Assembly (NCBI RefSeq): GCF_051379705.1
Contig: NZ_CP179868.1
Coordinates: 1,984,001 to 2,048,000, forward strand
From: Ekhidna sp051379705
GTDB taxonomy: Bacteria; Bacteroidota; Bacteroidia; Cytophagales; Cyclobacteriaceae
Length of the DNA stretch: 64,000 bases
Direction: 5' to 3'
Of this stretch, positions 45,774 through 59,200 are shown one piece after another. Both the position numbers and the translations under genes were made by a program. How positions within the stretch are numbered: position 1 is the stretch's first letter; every line of letters begins with the position of its first letter. The notes below the pieces were generated by a model that saw only the letters and a program-made list of their open reading frames with translations, had not been told where the DNA came from and searched no databases.

Positions 45774-47051
45774 ATGAGTGTAATTCATTACATAAGAGAC
45801 TTTCCAATGAGAAATCCGATAATAAGTCTGATAACTTTTATTTTGGTTATTAATACCTGCCTTTGCTCAACTGCATCAGGCCAAAAGGAATTTGGGTTTA
45901 AAATGCCCGCAAAAACAAGGAAAATTGAAATTCCATTTGAACAGCACAATAATCTGATTGTAATTCCAGTAACCATTAACCGGTTTCTTACGCTGAAATT
46001 TATTCTGGATACCGGTGTAGAAAACGCCATACTGACCGAAAAGCTGTATGCTGACATTATGGAGCTCAATTACATACGTGAAATTACCATAGATGGTCCG
46101 GGGCTCATCGATTCTGTTGAAGCTCTGATTGCCAATCAGGTTACGTTTGGATTGCCCGGTGGGGTCATCGGTCAAAACATGAATGTGCTGGTTCTTAAGG
46201 AGGATTATTTAAAGCTTTCAGAAAATATTGGCGAAAATGTTCATGGCATTATCGGATACGATATATTTTCTCGCTTTGTGGTAGAAATAAACTACGATGA
46301 TAATATCCTGACTCTTCACGATCCGAAAAGATATCGGCCACACAAAAAACAGGTAGCGCTTCCTTTGGAAATACGAGGCTCTAAGCCATTTATGAATGCT
46401 ATCATTAGACAAGGAAACCAGACCGCTTCATTGGATATCATGGTGGACACTGGAGCCAGCCATGCCGCACTCATAGATTACAATTATCTAAATGGAATTT
46501 CCCTACCGGAAAAAACGATTGAAACGAGACTAGGAAGAGGGATTGCAGGTGATATTCCCGGCTATCTAGGCCGAATAGATCTTGTGAAGATTAACGATTT
46601 TGATTTCGATCAGATGCTGGTGTCTGCGCCGTTCGATGGTGCTTACAACAAGGTCATAAAGCGAGGAGCCAGAATAGGCACATTTGGTGGCGAGCTATTG
46701 AATAGATTCAACGTGACTTTCGATTATAGAAACGAGAAAGTCTATTTGACCGAAGGGCATCGATATCGAGAATCCTTTGAGTATGACATGAGCGGCATGA
46801 CTCTCAATGCTGTTGGAGAGAATCTGGATACATTAAAGGTGGTCAATATTCAAAAAGATGGACCCGCATATCAGGCGGATATCCAAAAGGGCGACATCAT
46901 TCATTCAGTCAATGGTAAGAGCCTAAAGTATCACTCACTTTCTGACATTTATGAAATTCTTCAGTCACGAGATGGAAAGCTCATTAGGTTGAAAGTCTAC
47001 CGGGATGGCATCAAGGAAAAAGTTAGTTTCCGCTTGAAAAAAATAATTTAG
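45774..47051 (+). CDS. Exported double-domain retropepsin-like aspartic protease with PDZ domain
   Basis: This is a 425-residue protein. A signal peptide precedes GQKEF; the ATG at 45807 is an alternative start giving a shorter n-region (RNPIISLITFILVINTC). Two retropepsin-type halves each carry a DTG: FILDTGVENA (Asp79) and IMVDTGASHA (Asp225), each followed by a hydrophobic-Gly flap-like segment (NVHGIIGYDIFSRFVV, IGTFGGELLNRFNV). A PDZ domain (~350-425) ends the protein (GPAYQADIQKGDIIHSVNG). This pattern is common in Bacteroidota and predicts a periplasmic or outer-membrane-facing protease whose PDZ binds peptide ends. Two DTG sites in one chain suggest an intramolecular pseudo-dimer like pepsin. 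Confidence 0.88.
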   Translation: MSVIHYIRDFPMRNPIISLITFILVINTCLCSTASGQKEFGFKMPAKTRKIEIPFEQHNNLIVIPVTINRFLTLKFILDTGVENAILTEKLYADIMELNYIREITIDGPGLIDSVEALIANQVTFGLPGGVIGQNMNVLVLKEDYLKLSENIGENVHGIIGYDIFSRFVVEINYDDNILTLHDPKRYRPHKKQVALPLEIRGSKPFMNAIIRQGNQTASLDIMVDTGASHAALIDYNYLNGISLPEKTIETRLGRGIAGDIPGYLGRIDLVKINDFDFDQMLVSAPFDGAYNKVIKRGARIGTFGGELLNRFNVTFDYRNEKVYLTEGHRYRESFEYDMSGMTLNAVGENLDTLKVVNIQKDGPAYQADIQKGDIIHSVNGKSLKYHSLSDIYEILQSRDGKLIRLKVYRDGIKEKVSFRLKKII

Positions 47052-47204
47052 CCTTTTGGCCTGACCACTTTCACCACATTCTTCCTTTTTTTGACAGTCA
47101 GACAGAAACTCACACCAAAATCTCGTAGGTATAGGCACTAAAACTTAAGAGGTAAATACATATTCTCAATGTCGAATCCAATCCCTTATTTAGCTGGGAC
47201 AATA

Positions 47205-47231
47205 AAAAAGGGGTGACTTTCGCCACCCCTT
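47205..47231 (-). terminator. Intrinsic terminator of the giant T9SS cargo gene
   Basis: Read on the minus strand, AAGGGGTG pairs with CACCCCTT and the stem continues with a G-U and a C-G pair closing a GAAA tetraloop. It is followed by a run of T (TTTTTT in the minus-strand sense). It lies about 20 bases after the giant gene's stop at 47252. The plus-strand aspartic protease gene ends ~150 bases away and has no such U-tract on its own strand. Confidence 0.88.
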
Positions 47232-47251
47232 CCTAAATAGGTGATTAGGAA

Positions 47252-50200
47252 TTAATCTTTAACGATGACACGGAAGCTTACCACATTGTCTTGTGGACTT
47301 TCACGATCGTAGAATCTCAGGATGTATATGCCTTCTTCAAAATCGGCCACATCTATCCTCAGCTGCCCGTCGAATCCATTTCTTAAATCTTCAGACCACA
47401 TTGTATTACCAGCCAGATCGACAAGCTGTGCTACAACGTCGTTCGATTTTAAGTGACGATATCGGATATTCAGGTATTCGCTAGATGGATTTGGGTAGAT
47501 CTCCAGATCTTTGAAGTATTCAAGTATTACGCCCAGCACCGCCTCGATGGTTACTTCAACACCATCTTCCGTGGCAAAAGCCTGTAGCTTGAAGTCCGTA
47601 TCACTTACTCCTGCTTCCCCAACATCAAACTGAACAAAGGAAGATTCATCAAGTGGAATACCCGGATATTCAACGAAGAATCTGTAAGTACCTTGCGGCA
47701 AGAAGCCAAACTGGAATTCACCATCGTCATCTGTTTCTCCGTAGGCAATCAGCTCAAACTCATCATCATCTTGACCCGTACGTCCACCAGAACGTTTTCT
47801 TCTTAGACCACATTTCCTTTTTGAGGCTCTCCTTCTGGCGTCTACTCTACCTTCATCGTCACCAAAGTCTTCTTCAATCAATACATCAAGATTACCATCT
47901 CCATCTCCTGGCCCAAGCACAGCAGGCACTTCCACCATCTTCATTGCGATTACATCATCACTTCTAAAGAAAAGTGTATCAGCCTCTGTCCATTCAAATA
48001 CATCTCCAAAATAGGTGGGGATGTATAGTTCCAGGTCTGATTCCACAAAAATGATGTAGTTACCAAGCACAACATCCGGGAATGTAAATGTGGGTGGGTT
48101 CACATTTTCGAGTGTTTCCAGCACTCTAAATCCAGTTGACGTTCGAGTCGTTTCCAGCATATAGCCATTTAAAGGTGCCGTTAATGGGTTGCCATCTGCA
48201 TCGGTGACTGAGACTTCCATATCTGCAATCGCCAAAACCTGTTGGGGATCAACATCGATAGTAAGAGCAGGAACTAATGATGGACTTGACACCTCCACGC
48301 GGAAGGTTCCCATATTATCATAATCTATGGCCAGGATCACGCTTGTCGCATTATTTACAATAAAATCATCTCCTGAACTTATTAGTACATCATTCCTATA
48401 CCACCTGTATGTATTGTTGGTGCCTCCAATGTCGACAGACAGACTATAATCTGTATCATATCGAACTTCAATTGGTTCTCCGGCAGACTCATTGAGCTGG
48501 ATACTTGCCTGAGTCGAGTAATCTAGTGTCTGAATGCCTACGAGCGGTTCTAAATCATCAAACTCAAGACGATTACTGCTTACATTCAAATCGTTGATTG
48601 TAGTTCCGGAGTAATCCATCAAACCCGTAATTTCATTATCCGAAGCATCCATCTCAAGTAGGTTAGTAAGGCCTCCAACAGCTCCTGCTGTAAATGGATT
48701 AGGCATATCTCCAGCAGCACTTGTACCTCTAACATCCACAATTTCTACTCTGGTTCGGGTGGCGGGATCCAGATCTACTCCAATCCAATCGCGCAACCTA
48801 TCCGTCTCCCAGTTTAGTCCCTGAGGATTAATAGCGGCATAGATCTGACGAAGAGCTGTTGAATCTGCAATGGTTTCTGCGTCAATATCCGTTTTAACAA
48901 TCGTAGTGTTGGAGTTGTCTGAAACCTGTGCTGAGGTGTTTACCATCCTCACACGATAGTAGTATGTCGTAGAAAAGTCAAGATTGCTAACTGAGATGCT
49001 CGTCGCAGTGGTTTGAGTGCCCTGGAAGCCTGAGACAAACGTGGAAAAATCAGCCAATGTAGACACATCGATCTGATAGGTTTGCACATCCAAACCTTCG
49101 CTCCAGCGAGCAGTAAAGCTCGTAGACGTTACATCTTCAGCCGGTAGTGTTACCACGCTTTGACTAACAATGAGCTCATCTAAAGTAACGTCTGTTCCGA
49201 TGTTTCCCGATTGATCGGTAGCTGTAGCAATTACATCATACGTTCCATCTGCCAGGCTAGCAATAGCTCCTGCATTCAAGGTCCAGGTTCCGTTGGTATT
49301 ATTGGTTGCCGAATAGTTTGATCCATCTACTTCAATGTCTATGCTTGCGTTCGCATCGTCAATGGTTCCTGTCAATTGAGGACTGGTGATAGAAGTAGCA
49401 TAGGTATCAACCGTTATTGTTGGATTCTCTGTATCAATGTTAAATACATCTACCGCATCGTATGTTCCCATCTGATTACCCGCTGCATCTTGAGCATCGG
49501 TGACCTGAACATCAATGTTTGACAATAACTCATCTGCATCGGCGACATTATATGATGCCGTGAAGTTGAAAGTGTCATCCCAATTGCCGACGTTAAAGGT
49601 CAGCGTATTGGTCGGATCTTCCACAGGGAACGATATGGTTGGATCAATGCCAGTATCCATAGCCTCGTCAAACGTGACAGTAATATCAAATTGTGTATCA
49701 CCGTCAATGATTGTCCCTAGGCTTGGAGATAAATTAGAGACATTTGGAGGCGTGGTGTCCGGACCACCTGAAATTGTAAAGTTATCTCCGGCAGTCAATC
49801 CTCCATCTATCTTATTGCTTTCTCCAAATCCAAAATTATCTACGGGTGGCAGATCCAGACTAAATGTTGTCGAATTCGCTGTAGTGCTGATGTCAGCAGT
49901 GACATAATAATATACTGTTTCACCAACCGCATAAGTGTCAGAGAACAGCAAGCCAATGGCATTACGAGGAATTGGATTACCAGGACTCCATGAGCTAGTG
50001 CCCAAAAGAGTAGCAGAGCCAAAATTGTCAGACCCTACATTTTGATAGAAATCAAACCCATTCAATTCAAAATCGGTGGAATCGGCACCACTAGGCACTA
50101 AGAAGAGTCCCTCAACATATGCTTCTGTTGTTGCAATGGTCGCGCTGGCTTTGTAGATCATGACATCTGTATCTCCCGGATTGATTGAGGCATCACCTAC

Positions 50201-53200
50201 AGGTAGTGTTGACAGAGTTACATCAGCCGTTAGAATATCTACATCAGCGCTTACATCATCTATGAAAAGTGGATTTGACCCTCCATTAAATTCAATTCTG
50301 ATTGGTCCGGTATAGGTTGGGTCAAAGTTTGAGGTAAAGTCAATCGATATTTCTTGATAAGTTGGATCTGGATTGATGGATCCAACTACGATATCAAATG
50401 TTGTTCCCCCATCACTTGAGGCAATAATGTCATATGTTCCTCCAGTGCTTTCTCCCTTATACCAGAAACCGAAAGTAGTTGCTTGATCCAATGGAGGTGT
50501 TTGGATATAATTACCTCCTCCAGATTCTATTCTTGCTGCATTCCCTGTTCCTCCGCGAGCATCTATATCTCCTGATTCTAGTACGCCTACGCCATCCCAA
50601 AGTCCAGATTCAAATATGAATGGACCAGAAGATGCGGTTCCAGGTAATGGTTCGTTAGTGAAATCCTCGAAGAATGTGGATCCACCAACCGGCGGGCTTA
50701 ACGAAGGTCCTGCTACCCAGTCGGTATTTTCATCCATGTTAGTAAGCGTACCATCCGGACCTCCTACTAAATCAGTAACGGTTGTGTTTCCAGTTCCTTC
50801 ATCCAATCGATAATATGCTATTAAGCCAGATTCATTTCCTACCAACTTCTCGTCTTTCTGAGCAGTAATCTGTATATCATCTTTCGCGAAATCCCAGATT
50901 CTCACTTCATCAATTTGTCCATCCAGAGGAAAGGTGCCGTCTTTACTGATCCCTAGTCTGAATTGCCCATTGGTACCTTCGGGTACACGCGGTGCTTGCG
51001 TTTCTAGTGCACCATCTATATACAATCGAATATCTGACCCGTCAAATGTAACAGCCAGATGATACCAGGTATCAGTAACTAAGGTAGTAGAGCCGGTAGT
51101 ATTGGCTCCTTGATTTGATGCCAGGTTTTGGCCAGTGAAGAACAAGTAGGCTCTTCCTGTACCTGTTCCGTCTTCCTGAACAATTAGGTTGTTCGTCCCT
51201 GTAAACGCATCTGCCTTAGCCCATAGCTCTACGGTATAATTATCCGTATTTGGATTCAGTGGAATATTCGGGAGTTGGACATAGTCGTTTGTTCCATCAA
51301 AGTCGAGGGCAAAGTTTGTAATTACTTGAGCATCTCCCGAAATGATCCAATTATTTGGAGCATTGATAAGGACATCTCTTGCTGATTGGGCTCCTGAAGA
51401 GTACGAAAGTCCTGCGGCACCTAAACCTACTCCCGTTTGAAGTGTTTGCGCTGACCAACCTGTTAGTGTAGCATCATAGTTTGCTATAGACAATCCTGAA
51501 TTGTCCAACATTCCATTCATATTGGTCGCGCCACTGACATCCCAAGACCCTAAGTTTTGGTCGTATGAGGTAGCATTTTCGAAGATTCCACCAAAATTTG
51601 AAATTCCAGAGAAATCCCAACCACTTAAATCACCATTAAATGAGGATGCATTTCTAAACATTCTAAGTAATGTTGTTACTCCGGATAAATCTGGCGAATC
51701 ACTTGCATTATATGTTAAATTGGAGCATCCGTTGAATGCGTCCACCATACTTTCCCAGGCATTACTTCCCCATTGTTCAATGGTTAAGATTTTGTTTTTA
51801 TCTCCTGTATCTGCAAATTGAATAGCTGGAAAAGTTCCTGTTATAACTACTTCGTATGTACTTCCATTTTCAAGACCTGCGAGTACCGCATTACCTGTTT
51901 GTGCTGAGAGTGATCCCTCTGCAACTCCTGGATTGGTGAGATTAGTCCATGCTACGTCATAGTTGTAAGTAAGACCACTGTTCCTGCGTATTGTAATCTG
52001 ACCATCTGACGTAGACCAAGTGGTAATAAAAGGGTCCGGTACAGCATCGGCCAAAGCTCCGGATGCTACCCAATTTGGCGTAACATTGGAGCCTGACGGA
52101 CCATTCCATGTTCCATCATTATTTGAAAAAACATCTTCCACATTGCTTCCCGTTCCTTCGTCAAACTTGTAGTATGCCAGCATCTCCGAATAGTTTGGAT
52201 GGCTTTCAATGTTGGTTGTGTTGGCATATCCGAGTATATCTGTCTCGGAAATTGCAGCATTCCAAATTCGGAATTCATCCATTTGTCCTAGCCAATAATC
52301 GCTATCGCCATCCACGTCATCGGAAATCAAGAAATCAGCCGCTGAAAGATCGGGTGTCATTGAAGGCACTGTTCCATTATAAGTCAGCGTTACCTCCACT
52401 CCATCGACAAAAACTTTCATTCGATCTGCATCAGTAGCACCGCTACCATCAAATACCATTGCAAAATGGAACCAATCATTAGCGGTCACTACAGAAGAAT
52501 AATCAAATGCTGCGTTAAATGTACTTCCATTGTGGAGGTAGACATATAGGTTCCCGTCAGACCATGTTCTTGCTCGTATTTGATTGCTTGCGTCGGTACG
52601 CATGATAAACATGCCACGGGTCTGGTCTAATGTGGTTTGGTTAAACCACCCTTCAATCGTAAATGCGTCTGTTTCCGATAATGAGGCAATATTTCCTAAA
52701 TCGATTTGATCATCTAATCCATCGAAATCCAATGCTGATCCTGGATCTGTATCACCAAGTGTTGGGTATGAGCTAGGTGGATTTAGTGTGGCAGTAGATA
52801 CCTCTCCTTGTTGAACGTTGTAAGCGAAAATTGAATCGTTGGATACATCCGAATTGATCAATCCTGAAAGTCTTTCCCAACCTCCAACTGCAGCATTGTC
52901 AGTGGCATCTGTTCTATAGACAATTCTTCTGTCGGGATCGTAGCTACCACCATTATTGTAATCCATTCGAAGATCAACTTTTTGACCTCCTGGAGCGAAG
53001 ACTCCAAAGTACTTTCCTTGATCCAGATTATTGAACCCATCGGCCTGAAGTTGATTTGGATCTCCCTCAACTAAATACCCGTGAATACCTCCTGTAGCAT
53101 CTTGGTAATGGACATTGATATCCTCACCGAACTGAGCTGTGTTTAGTACCCCTGGCGTGCCTGCATATGTATAAATGCTTCCCTGACCTTGAGGTGCTCC

Positions 53201-56200
53201 TGAGATCACAGGTGTTGCTCCAGTAACGGTACCATCCGCGTCTCCGGCCAGGTTAATTGCTGATGAGGCATTGTTCTCATCAAATCTATAATAGGCCACC
53301 AGGTGATTGAGACTGTCAAAATCTGCATCCAGTTTGCCAATCATGTGATCACGAATATTGGTTTCAGTCAGGGCTATGTTCCAGATTCTAACTTCATCGA
53401 TATCTCCATTCCATGGCTGACTTGCATCTACGGCGTTGGTTCCAATTCTAAACTGCGAATAATCGACTGAAAGTGATGTCGTAATAGATCCAAGATCCAC
53501 ACCGTCTACATAGAGTCTTAAATCCGTGCCACTGTAGACACCCGCGACGTGATGCCATTGACCATCATTGTTGCTGGTTCCTGATGATGGACCATTTACT
53601 CCGCTTGGAGTTATAGAAAGCTGGTCTGTGCTTCTCAGCTTTAAGGCGATGCCTTGATTAGTCACATTGGTTCCAATGGATAGAATATTCATTGGCCCTG
53701 TAGCAGAGGTTTTCACCCACGCCTCAAACGTAAAGTCATTTGATATCTCACCGGTGAGATCCGGCCCTTGTATATAATCGCTAACACCATCAAAACTCAT
53801 TGCATGGCCAGCGTCTACAGGAGTTGGGTATGGATTTTGGTCAATGGCTGTTGTGAACTGACCGCTTCCTGATTGTCCATAAGCATATATTTGATTTTCC
53901 TGCAGATCTACTCCTAATACGCCACTAATACTTGTCCATGCCGGATCGGCACCATCAGCACGATAAAGAATTCTTCGGTCGGAAGTCAATGAGCCAATGC
54001 TGTCGCTTACATCGTACGTTTGACTCGGTGAGAAAACGCCATAATAGGCCGTATCGGCAATGTTATCAAAGCCGGATACTACGTTATTGGCTGGTGTTCC
54101 GCTGATTCGATATATATGCAATGGCAGGTTTGCAGTTCCCAGATTACTCAGTCTAAAATTGTCCAGCTTTCTTCCTGATCCAGCACTGTAAGAATATTCG
54201 TACGTACTGTAATCTCCTAAATGAGCTCCTGATAAAACATAGGAAGATCCTCCCCCGACCGTGCCTTCATGAATTCCTTTAAAATCCTGTAAAGTCAATG
54301 CATCTCCACTGTCGTCCATTCTGTAGTATGCCAACAAGTTGGAAAAAGCGGGATGTGAATTGGTGACTTTCTGAGTAAGATATTCACGCAATGAGCTTTC
54401 CGGCATTTCAAAATCCCAAATTCTAACTTCATCAATTTCACCTTCAAAAAGCAATTCACCACCTTGTGCACTTGAACCAATCATGAGATTATCTCCTACC
54501 GAATTTATAGGTCCAAAGATTGGCGCGCTGCTATCTACCAATTCTCCGTTGACGTAGAGGTTGACAGGATCTCCTGAGTTCCATGAAAGTGCTACATGCA
54601 CCCATTCTCCAGAGAAGAGGTTGTTAGCATCAAAGGTTACTTCTTCAACAGAGCCTCCATTATCGATACGACCTCTTAGTTCTGAGAAAGGCGAAGCGTC
54701 CGATCCAAACAGGTATAGACTGACTGAGTTGGTTCCTGCTGCTCCATATGATCCTTTACCGACTATGGTTGCGTATTGATTTCCCGGCCCGTTAGGAATG
54801 TCATTCGGTTTGATCCATGCCTCAACTGTAAGCGCATTTAGTCCGGATACGTCAAGCGAAGGTATTTCAACAAAATCATCAGTACCGTCAAATGTAAGCG
54901 CTTCACCCGCGCCTTCAGCTGAAGGATAGGAGTTAACAAATAGGAATGGAGCAGAAAATTCCGAATAGCCGTTTGCATCCTCAACCAACGCCACATAATT
55001 TGAACCGGGCGCAAAACCTCCACTTATTGCGGCTATTCCGCCAGTGACCGATCCTGTTCCAGCAAGGGCTAATCCCTGGTCATTATTACATCCATCATCA
55101 GCAAAATATACATTTACAGTACTCCCATTAGCGGCAGTCGTAGAAATGTTTACGGTGGTTAAACTGATGTCGTCTATGGTTGCGCCTGGAGTTAAAGGCC
55201 CGGAACCGTATCCAATACCACCACTTGCATTACAACTAAAAATATTGTTGCCAAGCGCTACATTTTGAGAATTGTTCCCGTCAAATAGAATACCCTCTCC
55301 AGTATTTTCGGAAATGATATTTTGGACAGTCGTTCCAATATTGACATTGATAGCAGCTGAATTAATTTGGATACCTGCTCCCGCATTTCCTAAAGCTGAG
55401 GATCCATCGGATTGCAATCCTATGTAGTTTCCTTCTATATCTATCGAATTTCCTGCCTGGATTCTTATTCCTCGATTGGAATTACCTGATATAACATTTA
55501 GGTCGCTAGGAGAGGCTCCACCAATGGTAACCGCAGAAACGGTTCCAATAAGATTGATTCCTCCTAATCCATTCGGTATGGCTGCATCGGCATTGGAGGT
55601 TGTTCCAATTCTATTTCCTGCAATGGTTACATCTGATAGACCTGTGCCTCCTCCTGAGCCATTCAAGTTCATACCATACCTAGAGGCACCTGAGCCTGAG
55701 ATTGTATTTCCTTCACCGGTGAAAAAGTCTCCTCCTACAATTAGATAGTCTATCTCTCCAGTGGTGGCGATTCCGTGATCGCCAATTGCTGAAGCTGTGT
55801 TACCATCTAAGGTACCTATTCTATTTCCTCTGATTACTGCGCTATCACCGTCAACGACATAAATACCATTACCTCCTGATGCATGAAAAATGTTGCCTTT
55901 GCCAGAATCTCCGATCACCGAATAGTCTGATGCATCTGATGCGAGGTAAACATTTCCGTTTGTTGAGTTTCCGCTAAAACCAGTGAAAATGAGTCCATAA
56001 ACTTCAACATTTGCTGCATCTATGTTTATGCCATTGGCGTTTCCGCCGATTCCTGATCCGTTGATTTGAACCATTGCATTTGGATCTCCGAATGCCCATC
56101 CAGGCTGTGTTGTTCCATCAATAACGGTGTTGGCTGCTGTAATTTGTGGAAGCGCAGTAGCCAGATTGATAATCCATGGGCCTCCACCTGAAATATTGAA

Positions 56201-59200
56201 TGTAATCGCTGTTCCCGGACTGGCATTGGCATTCGTAATTGCTTCTCGTAAAGAGCCTGCACCAGTGTCATTGGTGTTAGTCACAATTTCTCCAGGTATG
56301 CTGGCTGCCGGCGTAAATTCGGAAGTTCCAAATCCAACACTATAATCAGTTACGGTTGCAACCACCTCGTCCGTTACCCCTAACGACAATCCACCAATTG
56401 ACCAGATTCCTCCTGATACTGTTGTAGAATCAAGTAGCGTTTGACCTTGTCCAGAACCATCACCCAGATATAAATGAATAGTTCCACCTTCAACACCTGT
56501 TCCTGAAACATCTGTCGTGCTTACATTATCTATTGTTGGAACAGATATACTACCATTGGCACTGCCTCCTAAAACAATCCCATTGCCATTACTGTATATT
56601 TCATTATCAACCCATGTGTTATCATTCCCATTGCTGATATTGATAGCGTCCGTAGTGTTGAAGGCGATGATATTTGAATTATCTCTGAATCCGATACGGG
56701 TTGAAGATAGCGTATTGGAAAAAATTAGTCCATTGTTATTCGCAATGGCAGAAGTCCCGGTAATATCCGTACCTATTTTGTTGCGGTTGATCTGGTGACC
56801 ACTTGTAAGCTGCCCACTTTCTATTGCATTGGTTACGTGACCTGATATGACATTATCTTCAATGGTCACCCCATTTTGATTGTTTAGATTGATACCAGCG
56901 CCTTGGGCGATTGGAGCATTTCCTAGGGCATTCGTACCTATCAGATTATTTGTGATAATGTGGTTTGCACCTCCAGTAGAGCTCACAAGGTGAATCCCAT
57001 CTTGGACATTTCCTGATATTAGGTTATTGGTAATCGTACTGGTTCCACCCCCTTGTCTTACTCCATGACTACTATTGGGGTTGGAAGAGGTTCCATCTGG
57101 AGTGGTGCCTATCCTATTGGAATCCACTGTCCAATCTCCAGATATATTCACGCCAAATGTATTCCCACTTAGTATATTCCCGGCGCCGGGCGATCCAATG
57201 ATCACACCATCTACATTGCCGCCGCTATTAATTCCTCCGTTGGAAAAATCGGTGATATGCAAACCATATATCTCAATATTATTTACTTGTGCATTAAGGC
57301 CATCAGGAGCCCCACTGCTTGTTCCATCAATTTGGACCATGGCATTGGCTACCCCAAAGGAAAAACCAGGTTGCGTGGATCCGTCGATGATTGTTCCTAC
57401 TGCATTTAGTAGGGGCAAAGGAGAAGCAGGTTGAATTACCCAAGGGGCCGCACTTTGAATATTGAAAGTAATGGTAGTTCCTGGGTTGGCGTTGGCGTAG
57501 GTGATGGCGTCTCTTAGTGATCCAGCACCCGTGTCATTTGTGTTTGTGACCAAGCTAGCCGGAATTGAATCAGGCAATGAAAATTCTGATGAACTTAGCG
57601 TGGCATTTATTGCTGTTTCATCATCTTCAACTACCACCATGTAATATTTACCCGGTTGAAAAGCTCCATTAACGGTCCATACACCGCCGCTTACTGCATC
57701 AAGTGAGTCCGCTACCAGCAGACGACCTTGATCATTATTACACGAATCAGCTTCATAAATAAATATGTTCGAATTGTCCTCTGCTGTAGTGGTTCCGGAT
57801 ATTGAAGTTGGAGATACCAGAGTTATAATAGGAGCATCTATATCGGGTGTTGATGTAAAACTTATGCCCCCTTTTTCATTGCAGTCAAATTCATTTGCAT
57901 GAATATTAACACCATTCATATTGGTGCCTAACTTTTCAATCCCATAATCACCATTGTGACCAATTAAGTTTGACTCTCCAGCTCCAGTTCCTCCAATTGT
58001 AGAATTTGAAAGTCCGCTGATATATATACCTGAATTGATATTTTTTTGCGGCGTGGATTCGTCTATTTCTAATCCGATCACATTGTCCTGAATAGTGAAA
58101 CCCCGTGTGTCAGCGTTGATATAGATTCCAATTCCAACTGAACCAGTATTTGCGTCGGCAAACACTCCGTTACCAGAAATCAGATTTCCAACTATTGAGT
58201 TACCTGCACTCGAACCATCTACCAGGTTAAGTACAATTCCGTTTGCCTGGTTTCCAAAGGTATTATCACTAGTGACAGTAACTCCATCTCCATCAAGCAC
58301 CATGTCGCCCTGTCCACTGATATCTAATCCAATTACATTGGTGTTGATATCCAGATTGGTTTGATCTCCATCAATAGCGATTCCATCACTACCATTGGCA
58401 GAAATGGTATTTCCTGAAATAGTAATGTTTGTCCCGTTGGTTATTCTTATTCCGTCATTGGTGTTTCCTAATGCTGTTAGTCCATCTGCTGTTAATCCAA
58501 TGATGTTGTTAGCAACCGTCAGCATGGAACTTCCATTGCCTAGATAAAGGCCATCAGTGCCATTGTTAGAAATGATATTTCCATCAACAAGGACATTACT
58601 TGCTGAATTAGCAAAAAGTATCCCGTATCCTCCATTTCCAAGTGGTGTAGTTCCATTTTCTCCAACTCCGATATAATTATTTAGGATGCTTCCTGTTGGT
58701 GAATTTCCTATATTGATCCCATCTGCATTGGTGTCCGTATTATTTCCGGAAATAATATTCCTCTCACCTGGACCGACACCTCCAATGACAAAAGTGACTG
58801 CTCCCCCAACATCGATTCCACCTGCCTCATTATTCATAGAGACATTACCTGTTGAGTCCGTTCCAATTAGGTTCCCTGTGATGGATAAGTTCGTACCCGT
58901 GATGCCCACAGTTATTCCATATTTACCATTCCCTGCACCAGCTATTATGTTACCTTCTCCACTTAATGAATTTCCTCCAATGGTAAGGTTATCGACTGTG
59001 CCGGTTGCAGAAATTCCATGGTGATTGTTACCTGATGGAGTCGTTCCATTGAGCGTTCCAATCCAGTTACCGCGAATAACCGTTGAATCTGAATTCGTGA
59101 TATAAATTCCGGAAGTTCCTCCGCCATGAATGATATTGCCCATACCAGGTGCTCCTATAAAGACATTATCAGCTCCATCTCCTGTCAATTCAATCGCCGC

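Noticed and set aside
47052..47204. tRNA or small RNA between the protease gene and the terminator
   Set aside because: No cloverleaf arms or conserved tRNA sequence found by eye; only AT-rich sequence leading to the minus-strand terminator.
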